DNA of 33,568 nucleotides, taken from the NCBI RefSeq assembly GCF_902499135.1, contig NZ_CABVPR010000066.1, forward strand, positions 1 through 33,568, read 5' to 3'. The DNA is from Burkholderia dolosa. GTDB taxonomy: Bacteria > Pseudomonadota > Gammaproteobacteria > Burkholderiales > Burkholderiaceae. A program made the position numbers and the translations under genes. Shown here one piece after another: positions 1-8,409 of this stretch. Position 1 is the first letter of the stretch; each line of letters starts with the position of its first letter. A model generated the notes under the pieces. It made no database searches. It saw only the letters and a program-made list of their open reading frames with translations, and was not told the origin of the DNA.

Positions 1-390
1 TGCTGATGTCTCCCGTTCCGTTGACGTCAACATGCTACGTGAACATAGATCAGTTAACAACGGAACGGGACACTAGCGACAATCTTCAAATGTGGAGGTG
101 CGCGAAAATAGCGGCCGTCGACTTTAAGTGCTTTCAAGATTCGAGCGCCGGCGCAGGCAGGGCACGACAACCACGGGCGATTAAAGGAGAGCGCTATTTT
201 GCAATGCAGCAGATCCCCGATCGAACCTCGCCATCAGCGCAAAGTATGCACGAACCAAATGAAAGTCAAATCGAAGATGGAACCGCAAGGGCTTGCGCGC
301 CTCAATTTTTCGCGTGCGGGGCGAGCCGGCGCGGACGACTTGCCGGCCTGTCGATCGACTACGCAATGCGGCGTGCGAGATTGAGGCCGC
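1..390. other. left-edge stretch without a convincing gene
   Basis: No reading frame here has a good start site or recognisable protein. A plus-strand frame with ATG at 204 has an AAAGGAG about 15 bases upstream, but it runs into the 3' end of the kelch gene and its product is arginine-rich and unlike known families. The visible structure is an inverted repeat at 8-73 (separate entry) and the 10-bp palindrome TTGACGTCAA at 21-30. Confidence 0.5.
8..73. repeat. inverted repeat, 13-bp perfect arms
   Basis: The arm at 11-23 (TCCCGTTCCGTTG) is the exact reverse complement of 58-70. With one mismatch the arms extend to 8-23 and 58-73. The centre (24-57, 34 bases) overlaps the palindrome TTGACGTCAA. 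There is no T tract, so it does not look like an intrinsic terminator. It could be an operator, a recombination site or the end of an element beyond the window edge. The repeat is seen; its function is unknown. Confidence 0.6.
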
Positions 391-2313
391 TCATGGCACG
401 TATAGCTCGGCGCTGCCGAGCGGAGACCAATCGATACCCCCCATGAACAGCACGGTGCTGTCGGGCAGCAGCGTGGCTACCGGGGAATCGCGATTCGCGC
501 TCATGTTCGCGACGGTCTTCCACGTCTTCGTGTCAGGGTGGTACAGCTCAGCGCTGCTGAGGGCATCCTGTGTATCGGAACGGCCCCCCGCGACGAGCAC
601 GGTGCCGTCGGGCAGCAGTTGGGCGGTATGGTTCTCGCGCTCCATGTTCATGCTGTCGACGGTCTCCCAGCTCTTGGTGGACGGACGATACAGCTCCGCG
701 CCGCTGAGGCTTCGACCGTCGCGGCCGCCCGCGATGAGCACCGTGCCGTCAGGCAACAGCGTGGCGGTGTGATATTGGCGAGCCGTACTCATGCTGCCGA
801 CGGTCTCCCAGGTCTTCGTGTCCGGGTGGTACAGTTCGGCGCTGTTGACGTACCCGTTGCCAGCGTAGCCCCCTGCAACGAGCACGGTGCCGTCTGGCAG
901 CAGCGTGGCAGTGTGGCGATCGCGAGCCCTACTCATGCTGGCGATGGTTTCCCAGGTCTTGGTGTCCGGGTGGTAGAGAAAGGCGCTGCTGAACTGGCCG
1001 TTGCTATGGCTGTAGCCTCCCGTGACGAGCACGGTGCCGTCGGGCAGCAGCGTGGCGGTGTGGTAAGCGCGAGCCGTACCCATATTTGCGACGGTCTCCC
1101 ACGTCTTGGTGTCGGGGTGGTACAGCTCGGCGCTGCTAATGTCACCCATGACACCATTGCGGGAGCCCCCCATGACGAGCACGGTGCCGTCGTGCAACAG
1201 TACCGCGCTGTGGCCGCGGCGAGGCGTGTTCATGCTGGCGACGTTTTCCCACGTCTTCGTGTCAGGCTGGTACAGCTCCGCGCTACCGACCGTGCCCACT
1301 AGTCCTTGCCCGCCTGCGACGAGCACGGTGCCGTCGGGCAGCAGTGTGGCGATAGGGCGACTGCGGGGCTCGCTCATACTGTCGACCGGCACCCACTTCT
1401 GTATTCCCTGCGAAACGGTAATGGCGATTTGTGCAGAGACATTTCCAGCACCGTTGCTCCCGGTGACCGTATAAACGGTGCGCGGCTGCACGCGAGTCGG
1501 CAGCCCGCTGATGATGCCGGTGGACGCATCGATGGACAGTCCGTCGGGCAACGCGGGCGTGACGGTATACACATCGACGTCGCCGCCGCTCGCATGCGGC
1601 GTGTTTTGCGCGATGGGCTGTCCGCTCGGGTACACCGCATCGGGGTCGTCGTAGGTCAAGCTTGCGGGGGGCACGAGCGCGTTTCGAACCTCGATGTTGA
1701 CGACGGTGGAGATACTGCCCGCGCTATTGGAGCCGGTCACGGTGTAGTCGGCAGGTGCGGTGACGGCCGTGGGCGTGCCGCCGATCGCGCCGGTCTGCGG
1801 GTTCAGTGCGAGCCCGGCCGGCAACGCAGGCGACACGGCAAAGCCGGTGATGGCGCCGCCGGACACGACGGGCACGTTCGGATGAATCGCGACGCCGGTC
1901 GTATAGACGACCGGGTTGTCCGGATAGGCGAGCGAGTCGGGCGCAATCGCACGATGCTTGACCTCGATCTGCACGCGCGCGGCGGCACTGCCCGCGGCGT
2001 TGCGGCCGGTGACCGTATAGATGGTTGCGTGGGCAACGGCTGTGGGCGTGCCGGAGATGACGCCGGTGACGGGATCGAGCGCGAGGCCCGCAGGCAATGC
2101 GGGTGAAACGCTGTATTGGGCGATGGTGCCGCCGCTGCTGGAAGGCAGGTTCGGCGGAATGGCGGAGCCGACGGTATAGACGACGGCCGAGTCGCTGTAG
2201 CTGAGACCCGCTGGCGCGCCGACGGCGGGATGGGTGCCGCCGCTGCCGCCTCCGCCGCATGCTGCGGTGAGCGATACGACGAGCAGCATCAGAAGCGGCA
2301 GCGCGACTTTCAT
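391..2313 (-). CDS. surface lipoprotein with three Ig-like (He_PIG) domains and seven kelch repeats
   Basis: Read from ATG at 2313 this encodes 640 residues. It opens with a short basic-hydrophobic signal ending in the lipobox L-T-A-A-C (Cys19), followed by a Gly/Ser linker, so a lipidated envelope protein is expected. Residues about 34-305 hold three similar segments of the putative-Ig (He_PIG) type, each with an ALPAGL/ALPDGL...TG.I.G.PT signature. From about 306 to the end there are seven kelch-type units with K(T/S)W-(E/K)T-V...M...R...ATLLPDGTVLVAGG, enough for a beta-propeller. Ig-like stalks and propellers usually mediate binding, so adhesion or glycan binding is plausible but inferred. 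In-frame GTG (2382) and ATG (2352) lie upstream; I prefer 2313 because it places the lipobox at a normal distance. It is transcribed away from the flagellar operon, so a link to it is only positional. Confidence 0.82.
   Translation of the reverse strand: MKVALPLLMLLVVSLTAACGGGGSGGTHPAVGAPAGLSYSDSAVVYTVGSAIPPNLPSSSGGTIAQYSVSPALPAGLALDPVTGVISGTPTAVAHATIYTVTGRNAAGSAAARVQIEVKHRAIAPDSLAYPDNPVVYTTGVAIHPNVPVVSGGAITGFAVSPALPAGLALNPQTGAIGGTPTAVTAPADYTVTGSNSAGSISTVVNIEVRNALVPPASLTYDDPDAVYPSGQPIAQNTPHASGGDVDVYTVTPALPDGLSIDASTGIISGLPTRVQPRTVYTVTGSNGAGNVSAQIAITVSQGIQKWVPVDSMSEPRSRPIATLLPDGTVLVAGGQGLVGTVGSAELYQPDTKTWENVASMNTPRRGHSAVLLHDGTVLVMGGSRNGVMGDISSAELYHPDTKTWETVANMGTARAYHTATLLPDGTVLVTGGYSHSNGQFSSAFLYHPDTKTWETIASMSRARDRHTATLLPDGTVLVAGGYAGNGYVNSAELYHPDTKTWETVGSMSTARQYHTATLLPDGTVLIAGGRDGRSLSGAELYRPSTKSWETVDSMNMERENHTAQLLPDGTVLVAGGRSDTQDALSSAELYHPDTKTWKTVANMSANRDSPVATLLPDSTVLFMGGIDWSPLGSAELYVP
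441..1400 (-). repeat. seven tandem kelch-coding DNA units, period about 142-148 bp
   Basis: The plus-strand string GAGCACGGTGCCGTCGGGCAG, or a near copy, recurs near 448, 592, 734, 876, 1024, 1171 and 1319. These are the reverse complements of the codons for LLPDGTVL. The flanking codons for YHPDTKTWETV are also nearly identical between units. DNA-level similarity above that needed for protein conservation points to recent duplication or gene conversion. Confidence 0.8.
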
Positions 2314-2956
2314 CAGTCGCGCGTCATAACAATGTTTCAATGTCGAAAGCATCGAAGAAGAATCCGTGGAAAGTTGCTTCACCGGTTTGCAGTGCTATCG
2401 GTGAAATTGGTGTGTGGGGCGCGGGCAAGAGCAGAGCAAGCGGATGACGATCGAAGAAAGTTGCTTCGTGCTACAGCGCTTTCTCGATCAAGCCCACCAT
2501 GCTGGCGAACACGCACGCATATCAAGAACAAGAACCGGAGCGGCGGATCTGCCGTCAGGTTCACCGGCCAGCCGTCGCCGAGAGGCTGAAGCGCGCCGCG
2601 CGCGGCCGCGCCTCGGTCGTCGCTGAAACGACCGCTCGTGGTCCGTGCAGCACTCGAGCGGCACCGTACATCCGGGCGGCCGCGCGGCCTCATGAATTCT
2701 TTTGTCGCCACCATGCCCGTCCAGTGCCGTGACGACGTCGCGATGCGATGTCCGGCGTTCGAACGGCGTGGCTCCGCAGCGCGGCGACCGTTTTATCGAT
2801 TCGCGCTTCGAGGGCCTTCGCACGTCGACACGACGGCGCTCGCACCGGCAAGCAGGACGGGTTCGTCGCGACAGTTCAATTTCTGTTCAGCATTGTCGTT
2901 ACCCCCGTCTGATAACGACACAATCCGGCTCTCGATTAAGTCCAGATGGAGCTGTG
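2314..2956. promoter_or_regulatory. divergent intergenic region between the kelch lipoprotein gene and fliE
   Basis: About 640 bp without a convincing gene. It must hold the promoters of the minus-strand lipoprotein gene and of the long plus-strand flagellar operon. Two structures are visible: an 8-bp inverted repeat at 2894-2920, and an 11-bp direct repeat AAAGTTGCTTC at 2370-2380 and 2457-2467, near the possible starts of the lipoprotein gene. I found no clear -24/-12 sigma54 element and no good sigma28 match. Confidence 0.45.
2894..2920. promoter_or_regulatory. candidate operator upstream of fliE
   Basis: TGTCGTTA (2894-2901) and TAACGACA (2913-2920) are exact inverted repeats separated by 11 bases. 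The right arm ends 36 bp before the fliE start. Two helical turns between half-site centres suit a dimeric regulator. Which regulator (FlhDC, a LafK-like activator or another) cannot be told from the sequence. The structure is seen; the role is inferred. Confidence 0.4.
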
Positions 2957-3280
2957 ATGGATATTGCACTGACGAGCGCAATGCTCGAATCGATTCAGAG
3001 CGGCCAGCCCGACGTCGGCGCGGTAGCAGGGCACCCGGCCGATACGGCGGACGCGCACGCTGGCGGCTTCGCCGATGCAATGAAACACGCGATCGAACAG
3101 GTTGACGCACAACAGCGCACGGCGAGCGACAAGCTGGCCGCCGTCGATCGCGGCGATAGCGACGATCTCGTGAGCGCAGTGCTGGAGAGTCAGCAGGCCG
3201 ACCTGTCGTTCTCGATGATGGTTCAGGTCCGCAACAAGGTGATGAGCGCGTTCGACGACGTGATCAAGATGCCGGTCTGA
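2957..3280 (+). CDS. fliE: flagellar hook-basal body complex protein FliE (lateral type, LfiE)
   Basis: The 107-residue product matches FliE in length and in its C-terminal half, which has the helical signature (AVLESQQADLSF...MVQVRNKVMSAFDDVIKMPV). FliE sits between the MS ring and the proximal rod and is the first rod protein exported by the flagellar type III apparatus. The ATG at 2957 is preceded by GGAG at 2948-2951 with 5-bp spacing; longer in-frame extensions have no such site. It is the first gene of a 14-gene co-directional run to motB, as lfiE is in lateral clusters, and fliF follows after 13 bp. Confidence 0.93.
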   Translation: MDIALTSAMLESIQSGQPDVGAVAGHPADTADAHAGGFADAMKHAIEQVDAQQRTASDKLAAVDRGDSDDLVSAVLESQQADLSFSMMVQVRNKVMSAFDDVIKMPV

Positions 3281-3293
3281 CGGAGCGAACACC

Positions 3294-4907
3294 GTGCTCA
3301 ATCAAGTCAAAGCCGCGCTGTCCCGCGCGATGCCGTCCGGGATGCGGCTGCCGTCGTCCGCGTCGCTGATGAAGCTGATGCCGCTGGTGGTGCTGGCGAT
3401 CTGCGTGACCGCGCTGGCGATGATGGTCATGCATCATCGCGATACACGCTTCAAGCCGCTGTTCGGGTCGCAGGAATCCATCAGCGCCGCCGACATGATG
3501 ACCGTTCTCGAGACGGAAGGCATTCCGTATCGAATCCACCCGGAAAGCGGTCAGGTGCTGGTGCCGGAATCGCAGCTCGGCGCGACGCGCATGCTGCTCG
3601 CCGCGAAAGGCGTGGTCGCAAAGCTGCCCGCCGGACTCGATCAGGTGGACAAGAGCGATCCGCTCGGCGTCAGCCAGTTCGTGCAGGACGTGCGCTTCAG
3701 GCGAGGCCTCGAAGGCGAGCTGGTTCGCAGCATCGTCAGCGTCGAGCCGGTCGAATCCGCACGCGTGCACCTGTCAGTCGCGAAGTCGTCGTCGTTCATT
3801 CTCGCGGACGGCGACAAGAGCTCGGCGTCGGTCGTGCTGACGCTCAAGCAGGGGCGGACGCTGAAGAAGGACCAGATCTCCGCGATCGTTGCGCTCGTGG
3901 CCGGCAGCGTAGCGAATCTCGATCCGTCACGCGTCACGGTCGTCGACCAGGCTGGCAATCACTTGTCCGCGCTGATCGATCCCGATTCGGCCGCCGCGAC
4001 CGACGGCGAGTTCGGCGCGCGCATCCGGGAGGAAACGCTGCGCAACATCCGCGAACTGCTGCTGCCGACGCTGGGCGACGGCAATTTCCGAGCGAGCGTG
4101 ACGGCGGAGATCGATCATGACCGCGTCGAGGAAACGCGCGAGCGATACGGCGACACGCCGAAGGTGATGCAGGAGGCGACGCGCGACGAGCGCGACGGCG
4201 CGCAGGCCGCGGTCGGCGTGCCGGGCTCGCTTTCGAATCGTCCGATTGCGCCGCCCGCAGCCAGCCAGACGGCGGATGCTCAACAAAGCGGTCGCAACGC
4301 GCAGACGCGGCAATTCGCATACGACCGCAACGTCGTGAAGATCAAGCGCAGCCCTGCGCGCCTGAAGCGTCTGAACGTGGCGGTCGTGATCAACAACGCG
4401 GCGGCACCCGGCGGCGCGAAGGCGTGGACGCCGGAACAGATCGAACGCATCGATGCAGTGCTGCGAAACGGCCTCGGCATCGACGGCGCGCGGGATGACG
4501 CACTGGTCGTGTCGGCGCTGGATTTCCGCGCACCGCCCGCCGTTGAAACGCTGCCGTGGTGGAAGCAGCCGGACAACATCGTGTCGATGGCGACGTGGGG
4601 CGGTTACGCGGTCGCCGCATTGTCGATCTTCCTGTTCGTGCTCCGTCCGCTGATCAAGATTCTGCGCGAATGGGTCGCGGGTCGCGAACCGGTGCCGCCC
4701 GTCGCGACCGACGCGCAGCAGCCCGCCGACGAGCCGGCGCCGGGCTCAGGAAACGGCTTGCGAGCGGCGATGCTGCCCGAGGATGCGACGCTGCCGCCAG
4801 TCGGCTCGGACGTCGATGTCCTGGCCGATCACCTGAAAAATCTGGCCCACGACGCGCCTGAGCGCGTTGCCGAAGTCATCAAACCCTGGATTCGCAAACA
4901 TGAGTAA
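3294..4907 (+). CDS. fliF: flagellar MS-ring protein FliF (LfiF)
   Basis: The product is 537 residues, close to the usual 550-570. A transmembrane helix at about residues 25-46 is followed by the YscJ/FliF ring-building region, including the FKPLF and ARVHLSV segments. A long polar linker follows, then a second helix at about 433-455 (near MATWGGYAVAALSIFLFVLR) and a cytoplasmic tail of about 80 residues that would bind FliG. FliF forms the inner-membrane ring that houses the export gate and anchors the rotor. The start is GTG at 3294 with GGAGCG upstream. The last 8 bases overlap fliG, suggesting translational coupling. Confidence 0.95.
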   Translation: MLNQVKAALSRAMPSGMRLPSSASLMKLMPLVVLAICVTALAMMVMHHRDTRFKPLFGSQESISAADMMTVLETEGIPYRIHPESGQVLVPESQLGATRMLLAAKGVVAKLPAGLDQVDKSDPLGVSQFVQDVRFRRGLEGELVRSIVSVEPVESARVHLSVAKSSSFILADGDKSSASVVLTLKQGRTLKKDQISAIVALVAGSVANLDPSRVTVVDQAGNHLSALIDPDSAAATDGEFGARIREETLRNIRELLLPTLGDGNFRASVTAEIDHDRVEETRERYGDTPKVMQEATRDERDGAQAAVGVPGSLSNRPIAPPAASQTADAQQSGRNAQTRQFAYDRNVVKIKRSPARLKRLNVAVVINNAAAPGGAKAWTPEQIERIDAVLRNGLGIDGARDDALVVSALDFRAPPAVETLPWWKQPDNIVSMATWGGYAVAALSIFLFVLRPLIKILREWVAGREPVPPVATDAQQPADEPAPGSGNGLRAAMLPEDATLPPVGSDVDVLADHLKNLAHDAPERVAEVIKPWIRKHE

Positions 4908-5967
4908 CGCCAACGAAACCATGACGACCGAGGTTCGGTCGGGTGCCGCGCGTGAAGCGGCGCAGCGCGCCACGCAAAGCGCGCCGTTGACCGACGTGGA
5001 GCGCGCCGCGCTGATCCTGCTCAGCATGGGCGAGGAAGCGGCCGGTGCGGTGCTGCGCTGCCTGTCGCGCGAGGAGCTGCTCGACGTGACGCTCGTGATG
5101 GCGAGAATGCGCGGGATGAAGATCGACGCGGTGCGCGAGACGATCGAGCAGTTCTTCGATGCGTTCCGCGCGCAAAGCCGGGTGAGCGGCGCGTCGCGTG
5201 CATTTTTACAGCGCTCGCTCGACGTCGCGCTCGGCGGCCCGATCGCGAACAGCGTGCTGAGCCGGATTTACGGCGATGTAATCGGTCCGAAGATGACGCG
5301 TCTGCAATGGGCGCAACCGCGCTGGATCGCGGACCGGCTCGCGATGGAGCATGTGCGGATGCAGGCGATGTTCGTCGCGTTCCTGCCGCCGGAGCAGGGT
5401 AGCGAGGTGATCGCGGCGATGCCGGCCGCGCGCCGCGAGACGGTCCTGCTCGATATCGCAAGGCTGAAAGAGATCGATCACGCACTGCTGGGCGACCTGG
5501 AAGCCGTGGTCGATGCGCTGATCGACGACCTCGGTACGCAGAGCACGGTAGTAGAAGGCGCGCGGCAAGCGGCAGAACTGATCAACCGGATGCCGGGCGA
5601 CCGGAGCAGGCTCGTCGCGGTGATGCGCGAATCGGACCCGGAAATCATGTCCGCGGTCGAAGAGCGAATCTACGACTTCGCGATTCTCGCGCGTCAGAGC
5701 GACGCGACGATCGCCGTGCTGCTCGACCGGATCGAGATGAACGAGTGGGCGGTCGCGCTGAAGGGAGCGGCGCCGGAATTGCGCGATGCGCTGTTGCGCT
5801 CGATGCCGCGTCGCTCCGTCACTGCGTTCGAGGATCTGCTGAACCGCACCGGCCCGGTGCCGCTCAGCCGGGTGGATGCCGCGCGCCGCGCGATCATGGA
5901 GCAGGTGCGCTCGCTCGCTGAGGAAGGTGAGATCGACTTGCAGCTGATCGCGGAGGAAGTGGTTTGA
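4900..5967 (+). CDS. fliG: flagellar motor switch protein FliG (LfiG), with altered FliM- and stator-contact residues
   Basis: The 355-residue product carries the N-terminal FliF-binding domain (AALILLSMGEEAAGAVLRCL), the middle armadillo region and the C-terminal torque domain (ALKGAAPELRDALL...GPVPLSRVDAARRAI). FliG couples the stator to the MS ring. Several hallmark positions differ. The FliM-binding EHPQ motif reads E150-H-V-R. In hand alignment to E. coli, K264, R281 and D288 are kept (K288, R305, D312), but D289 is Leu313 and R297 is Pro321. The C-ring proteins FliM and FliN are not in this window. The ATG at 4900 lies inside the fliF 3' end; fliH starts on the last base of the stop codon. 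Confidence 0.92.
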   Translation: MSNANETMTTEVRSGAAREAAQRATQSAPLTDVERAALILLSMGEEAAGAVLRCLSREELLDVTLVMARMRGMKIDAVRETIEQFFDAFRAQSRVSGASRAFLQRSLDVALGGPIANSVLSRIYGDVIGPKMTRLQWAQPRWIADRLAMEHVRMQAMFVAFLPPEQGSEVIAAMPAARRETVLLDIARLKEIDHALLGDLEAVVDALIDDLGTQSTVVEGARQAAELINRMPGDRSRLVAVMRESDPEIMSAVEERIYDFAILARQSDATIAVLLDRIEMNEWAVALKGAAPELRDALLRSMPRRSVTAFEDLLNRTGPVPLSRVDAARRAIMEQVRSLAEEGEIDLQLIAEEVV

Positions 5968-6638
5968 TGCGCAGCTATCGGAAGTACGCGTTTCCTTCGC
6001 TGACGCGCTTTCGCACGACACGCGACGACGGAAACCGCGGCGATGCGCCGCTGCCTGGACTCGACGACTCGCCGTCGATCGCGCAGTTGGACGACGCGCG
6101 GCAGGCCGGTTACGACGACGGTTACGCGGCGGGAATGGCGGCGGGCCGCAACGAAGGCGCGCAGCTCGCGCGGGACGATGCGCAGGCCGCACTCGATGCG
6201 CTCGCCGAACCGCTCGACGCATTGGTCGCCGGCTTCGACGCGCTTGCACGTGCGGAGCGCGGTGCAATGCGCGACGAATTGGTCGCGCTCGTCGAAAAGG
6301 TCGCGCGCCAGGTGATCCGCGTCGAACTCGAGATGCGGCCCGAGCAGATTCTCGCGTTCGTCGACGAAGCGCTCGCGTCGTCACCGCAGGCATCCGACAC
6401 ACCGGAAGTGCGCGTGAGCGAGGCCGACTTCGCCCGCATCGAAGCCGCTGCGCCGGAACTGGCGCAGCGCTGGAACCTGGCGCCCGATGCGCGCCTGGCG
6501 TCGGGTGAATGCCGGGTCAAGGTCGGCGCGCGGGAAGTCGATGCCGGTTGCGGCCAGCGTCTTGCGGCCTGTCTCGAACGGATTGCCGAACATGTCGGTG
6601 CTGCGCAGCGCGCAGCCGACGAAGGGGGGGATCGATGA
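5967..6638 (+). CDS. fliH: flagellar assembly protein FliH (LfiH)
   Basis: The product is 223 residues. It is identified by position between fliG and fliI and by the FliH pattern: a variable acidic N-terminus, then glycine-spaced helix repeats (AGYDDGYAAGMAAGRNEGAQLA) and a conserved C-terminal half (LVEKVARQVIRVELEMRPEQI...). FliH binds and restrains the export ATPase FliI and docks it at the C ring and export gate. The ATG at 5967 shares its A with the fliG stop TGA (TGATG overlap), and fliI begins in an ATGA overlap at the other end, so these three genes are probably translated in a coupled way. Confidence 0.9.
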   Translation: MRSYRKYAFPSLTRFRTTRDDGNRGDAPLPGLDDSPSIAQLDDARQAGYDDGYAAGMAAGRNEGAQLARDDAQAALDALAEPLDALVAGFDALARAERGAMRDELVALVEKVARQVIRVELEMRPEQILAFVDEALASSPQASDTPEVRVSEADFARIEAAAPELAQRWNLAPDARLASGECRVKVGAREVDAGCGQRLAACLERIAEHVGAAQRAADEGGDR

Positions 6639-7939
6639 ACGACACGCTGCGAAATATCGACTTCGATCATTTGCCCGTCGCGACGCAGGTCGGACGGCTC
6701 ATCGGCGTATCGGGAATCCTGCTGCAGGCGACGGGCTATCCGTTCGAGACCGGCGCGAACGCGCGAATCGAGACGGCTTCCGGCGAGTGGATCGACGCGC
6801 GCGTCGTCGGCTTTCGCGACGACGTGACGCAGCTGATGCCGTTTCGCGCGCCGGCCGGCCTGTTCGCCGGCGCCCGCGTGATGCCGGCCGGTGCCGGTCG
6901 GCAACTGACGATCGGCGCTGCGTGGCGCGGCCGCATCGTGGACGGGATGGGCGAGCCGTTCGACGGCGGCGGTCCGCTGACCGGCGATGCGCCGCTCGAC
7001 CTGCGCCCGCCGAGGATCAATCCGATGAAGAAGCGCCCGGTCGCGGGCGTGCTCGACGTCGGCGTGCGCGCGATCAACGGCATGCTGACGATCGGACGCG
7101 GCCAGCGCGTCGGACTGTTCGCGGGAAGCGGCGTCGGCAAGAGCGTGCTGCTCGGGATGATCACCCGACAGACCGCGGCGGACGTCGTCGTCGTCGGGTT
7201 GATAGGCGAGCGCGGCCGCGAGGTACGCGAATTCGTCGAACATGCGCTCGGGCCGGACGGGATGCGAAAGGCGATCGTCGTCGTCGCGCCGGCCGACGAA
7301 TCGCCGCTGATGCGGCTGATGGCCACTGAACTGTGTCACGCGATCGCCGCGCATTTTCGCGATCGCGGCGACAACGTGCTGCTGCTCGTCGATTCGTTGA
7401 CGCGCTACGCGATGGCGCAGCGCGAGCTGGCCCTCGCGCTCGGCGAGCCGCCGGCCACCAAGGGCTATCCGCCTTCGGTGTTCGGGATGCTGCCTGCGCT
7501 CGTCGAGCGGGCGGGCAACGGCGAAGGCAGCGGTTCGATGAGTGCGATCTATACGGTGCTCGCGGAAGGCGACGACGAGCAGGATCCGGTCGTCGATACG
7601 GCTCGCGCGATTCTGGACGGCCACATCATGCTGTCGCGCGAACTTGCCGCGCAGGGGCATTATCCGGCGATCGACGTGACGCGCTCGGTGAGCCGATGCA
7701 TGTCGCTCGTTGCATCGAGCGCGCAGTGCGCGGCCGCGAGCGAGCTGAAGGACCTCCTGTCGCGCCACGTGCAGGTGCGCGACCTGATTCCGCTCGGCGG
7801 CTACGTCGCGGGCGCCGATCCCGCGACGGACCGCGCGGTCGAGTTGCATCCGCGCATCGCGGCGTTCCTGTCGCAGGCGCAAGGCGACGCGGCGCCGTAC
7901 GACGACACGGTCGCGCAGATGCTGGCGTTGCTCGAATGA
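6635..7939 (+). CDS. fliI: flagellum-specific type III export ATPase FliI (LfiI)
   Basis: The 434-residue product is the F1-beta-like ATPase that unfolds and delivers substrates to the export gate. The Walker A motif is A-G-S-G-V-G-K-S (about residues 163-170), the Walker B strand is near VLLLVDSLTRYA, and the family signature PPATKGYPPSVF is present. Downstream, GSGSMSAIYTVLAEGDDEQDPV and DTARAILDGHIMLSRELAAQGHYPAID are typical of FliI. The start ATG at 6635 forms an ATGA overlap with fliH, and the stop overlaps fliJ in the same way. Confidence 0.97.
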   Translation: MNDTLRNIDFDHLPVATQVGRLIGVSGILLQATGYPFETGANARIETASGEWIDARVVGFRDDVTQLMPFRAPAGLFAGARVMPAGAGRQLTIGAAWRGRIVDGMGEPFDGGGPLTGDAPLDLRPPRINPMKKRPVAGVLDVGVRAINGMLTIGRGQRVGLFAGSGVGKSVLLGMITRQTAADVVVVGLIGERGREVREFVEHALGPDGMRKAIVVVAPADESPLMRLMATELCHAIAAHFRDRGDNVLLLVDSLTRYAMAQRELALALGEPPATKGYPPSVFGMLPALVERAGNGEGSGSMSAIYTVLAEGDDEQDPVVDTARAILDGHIMLSRELAAQGHYPAIDVTRSVSRCMSLVASSAQCAAASELKDLLSRHVQVRDLIPLGGYVAGADPATDRAVELHPRIAAFLSQAQGDAAPYDDTVAQMLALLE

Positions 7940-8397
7940 GCATCGAGCGTGCGGTGGGAAGCCTCGCGCGGCTGGCCGAGCTGCGCAAGCGCGACGTCGA
8001 TCGGCTGGGGGCTGCGTTCGCGGAGCGGCAGACCGAGCATCGGCGTCACCGCGCGACGCTCGCGCAGCTGCAGTCGCTTGCCGACGAGTTGCCCGAGGTT
8101 CGACGCGGGCATCCGGCGCTTGCCGCCAACGGCGGCGACTACAAGGCGCTGTTGCTGGACACCATTCACCGGCAGGCGGACCAGCTGGCTGTGCATGAGC
8201 GCGCGATGACGGACAGCAGGACGGCGCTCGTGGAAGCGATGCGCCGTCATCGCAGCCTGACCGCCGTGCTCGAGCGACGCCGCGGCGAAATGGCGCATGC
8301 GCGCGACGCACGCTCGCGAAAGCGCGAAGACGAACTGGCGACCCAGGCGTGGCTGCGGCAACGCACGGACGGAGGTCGTTCCTTTCACGATGGATAA
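7936..8397 (+). CDS. fliJ: flagellar export protein FliJ (LfiJ)
   Basis: The product is 153 residues, almost entirely charged and helical, consistent with the two-stranded coiled coil of FliJ. This protein inserts into the FliI hexamer and helps couple it to the export gate. Sequence conservation in this family is low, so the call rests on length, coiled-coil character and position directly after fliI (4-bp ATGA overlap) and before fliD (12-bp gap). This fits lfiJ-lafB order once lafA (flagellin) is missing from between them. Confidence 0.85.
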   Translation: MSIERAVGSLARLAELRKRDVDRLGAAFAERQTEHRRHRATLAQLQSLADELPEVRRGHPALAANGGDYKALLLDTIHRQADQLAVHERAMTDSRTALVEAMRRHRSLTAVLERRRGEMAHARDARSRKREDELATQAWLRQRTDGGRSFHDG

Positions 8398-8409
8398 CGG
8401 GAATTTGTC

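Noticed and set aside
8-73. invertible promoter element bounded by the left-edge repeats
   Set aside because: A 34-base centre is too short for a promoter switch, and no invertase gene is seen nearby.
6-446. 146-codon plus-strand frame at the left edge, including an ATG at 204
   Set aside because: It overlaps the conserved 3' end of the kelch gene, has poor start spacing and an arginine-rich shadow-like composition.
441-1400. CRISPR-like array from regularly spaced repeats
   Set aside because: The repeats are in-frame kelch codons with conserved, not variable, intervening sequence.
6122-8311. 729-codon minus-strand open frame across fliH-fliI-fliJ
   Set aside because: Arg/Ala/His-rich antisense shadow of well-identified genes, as high-GC coding DNA commonly produces.
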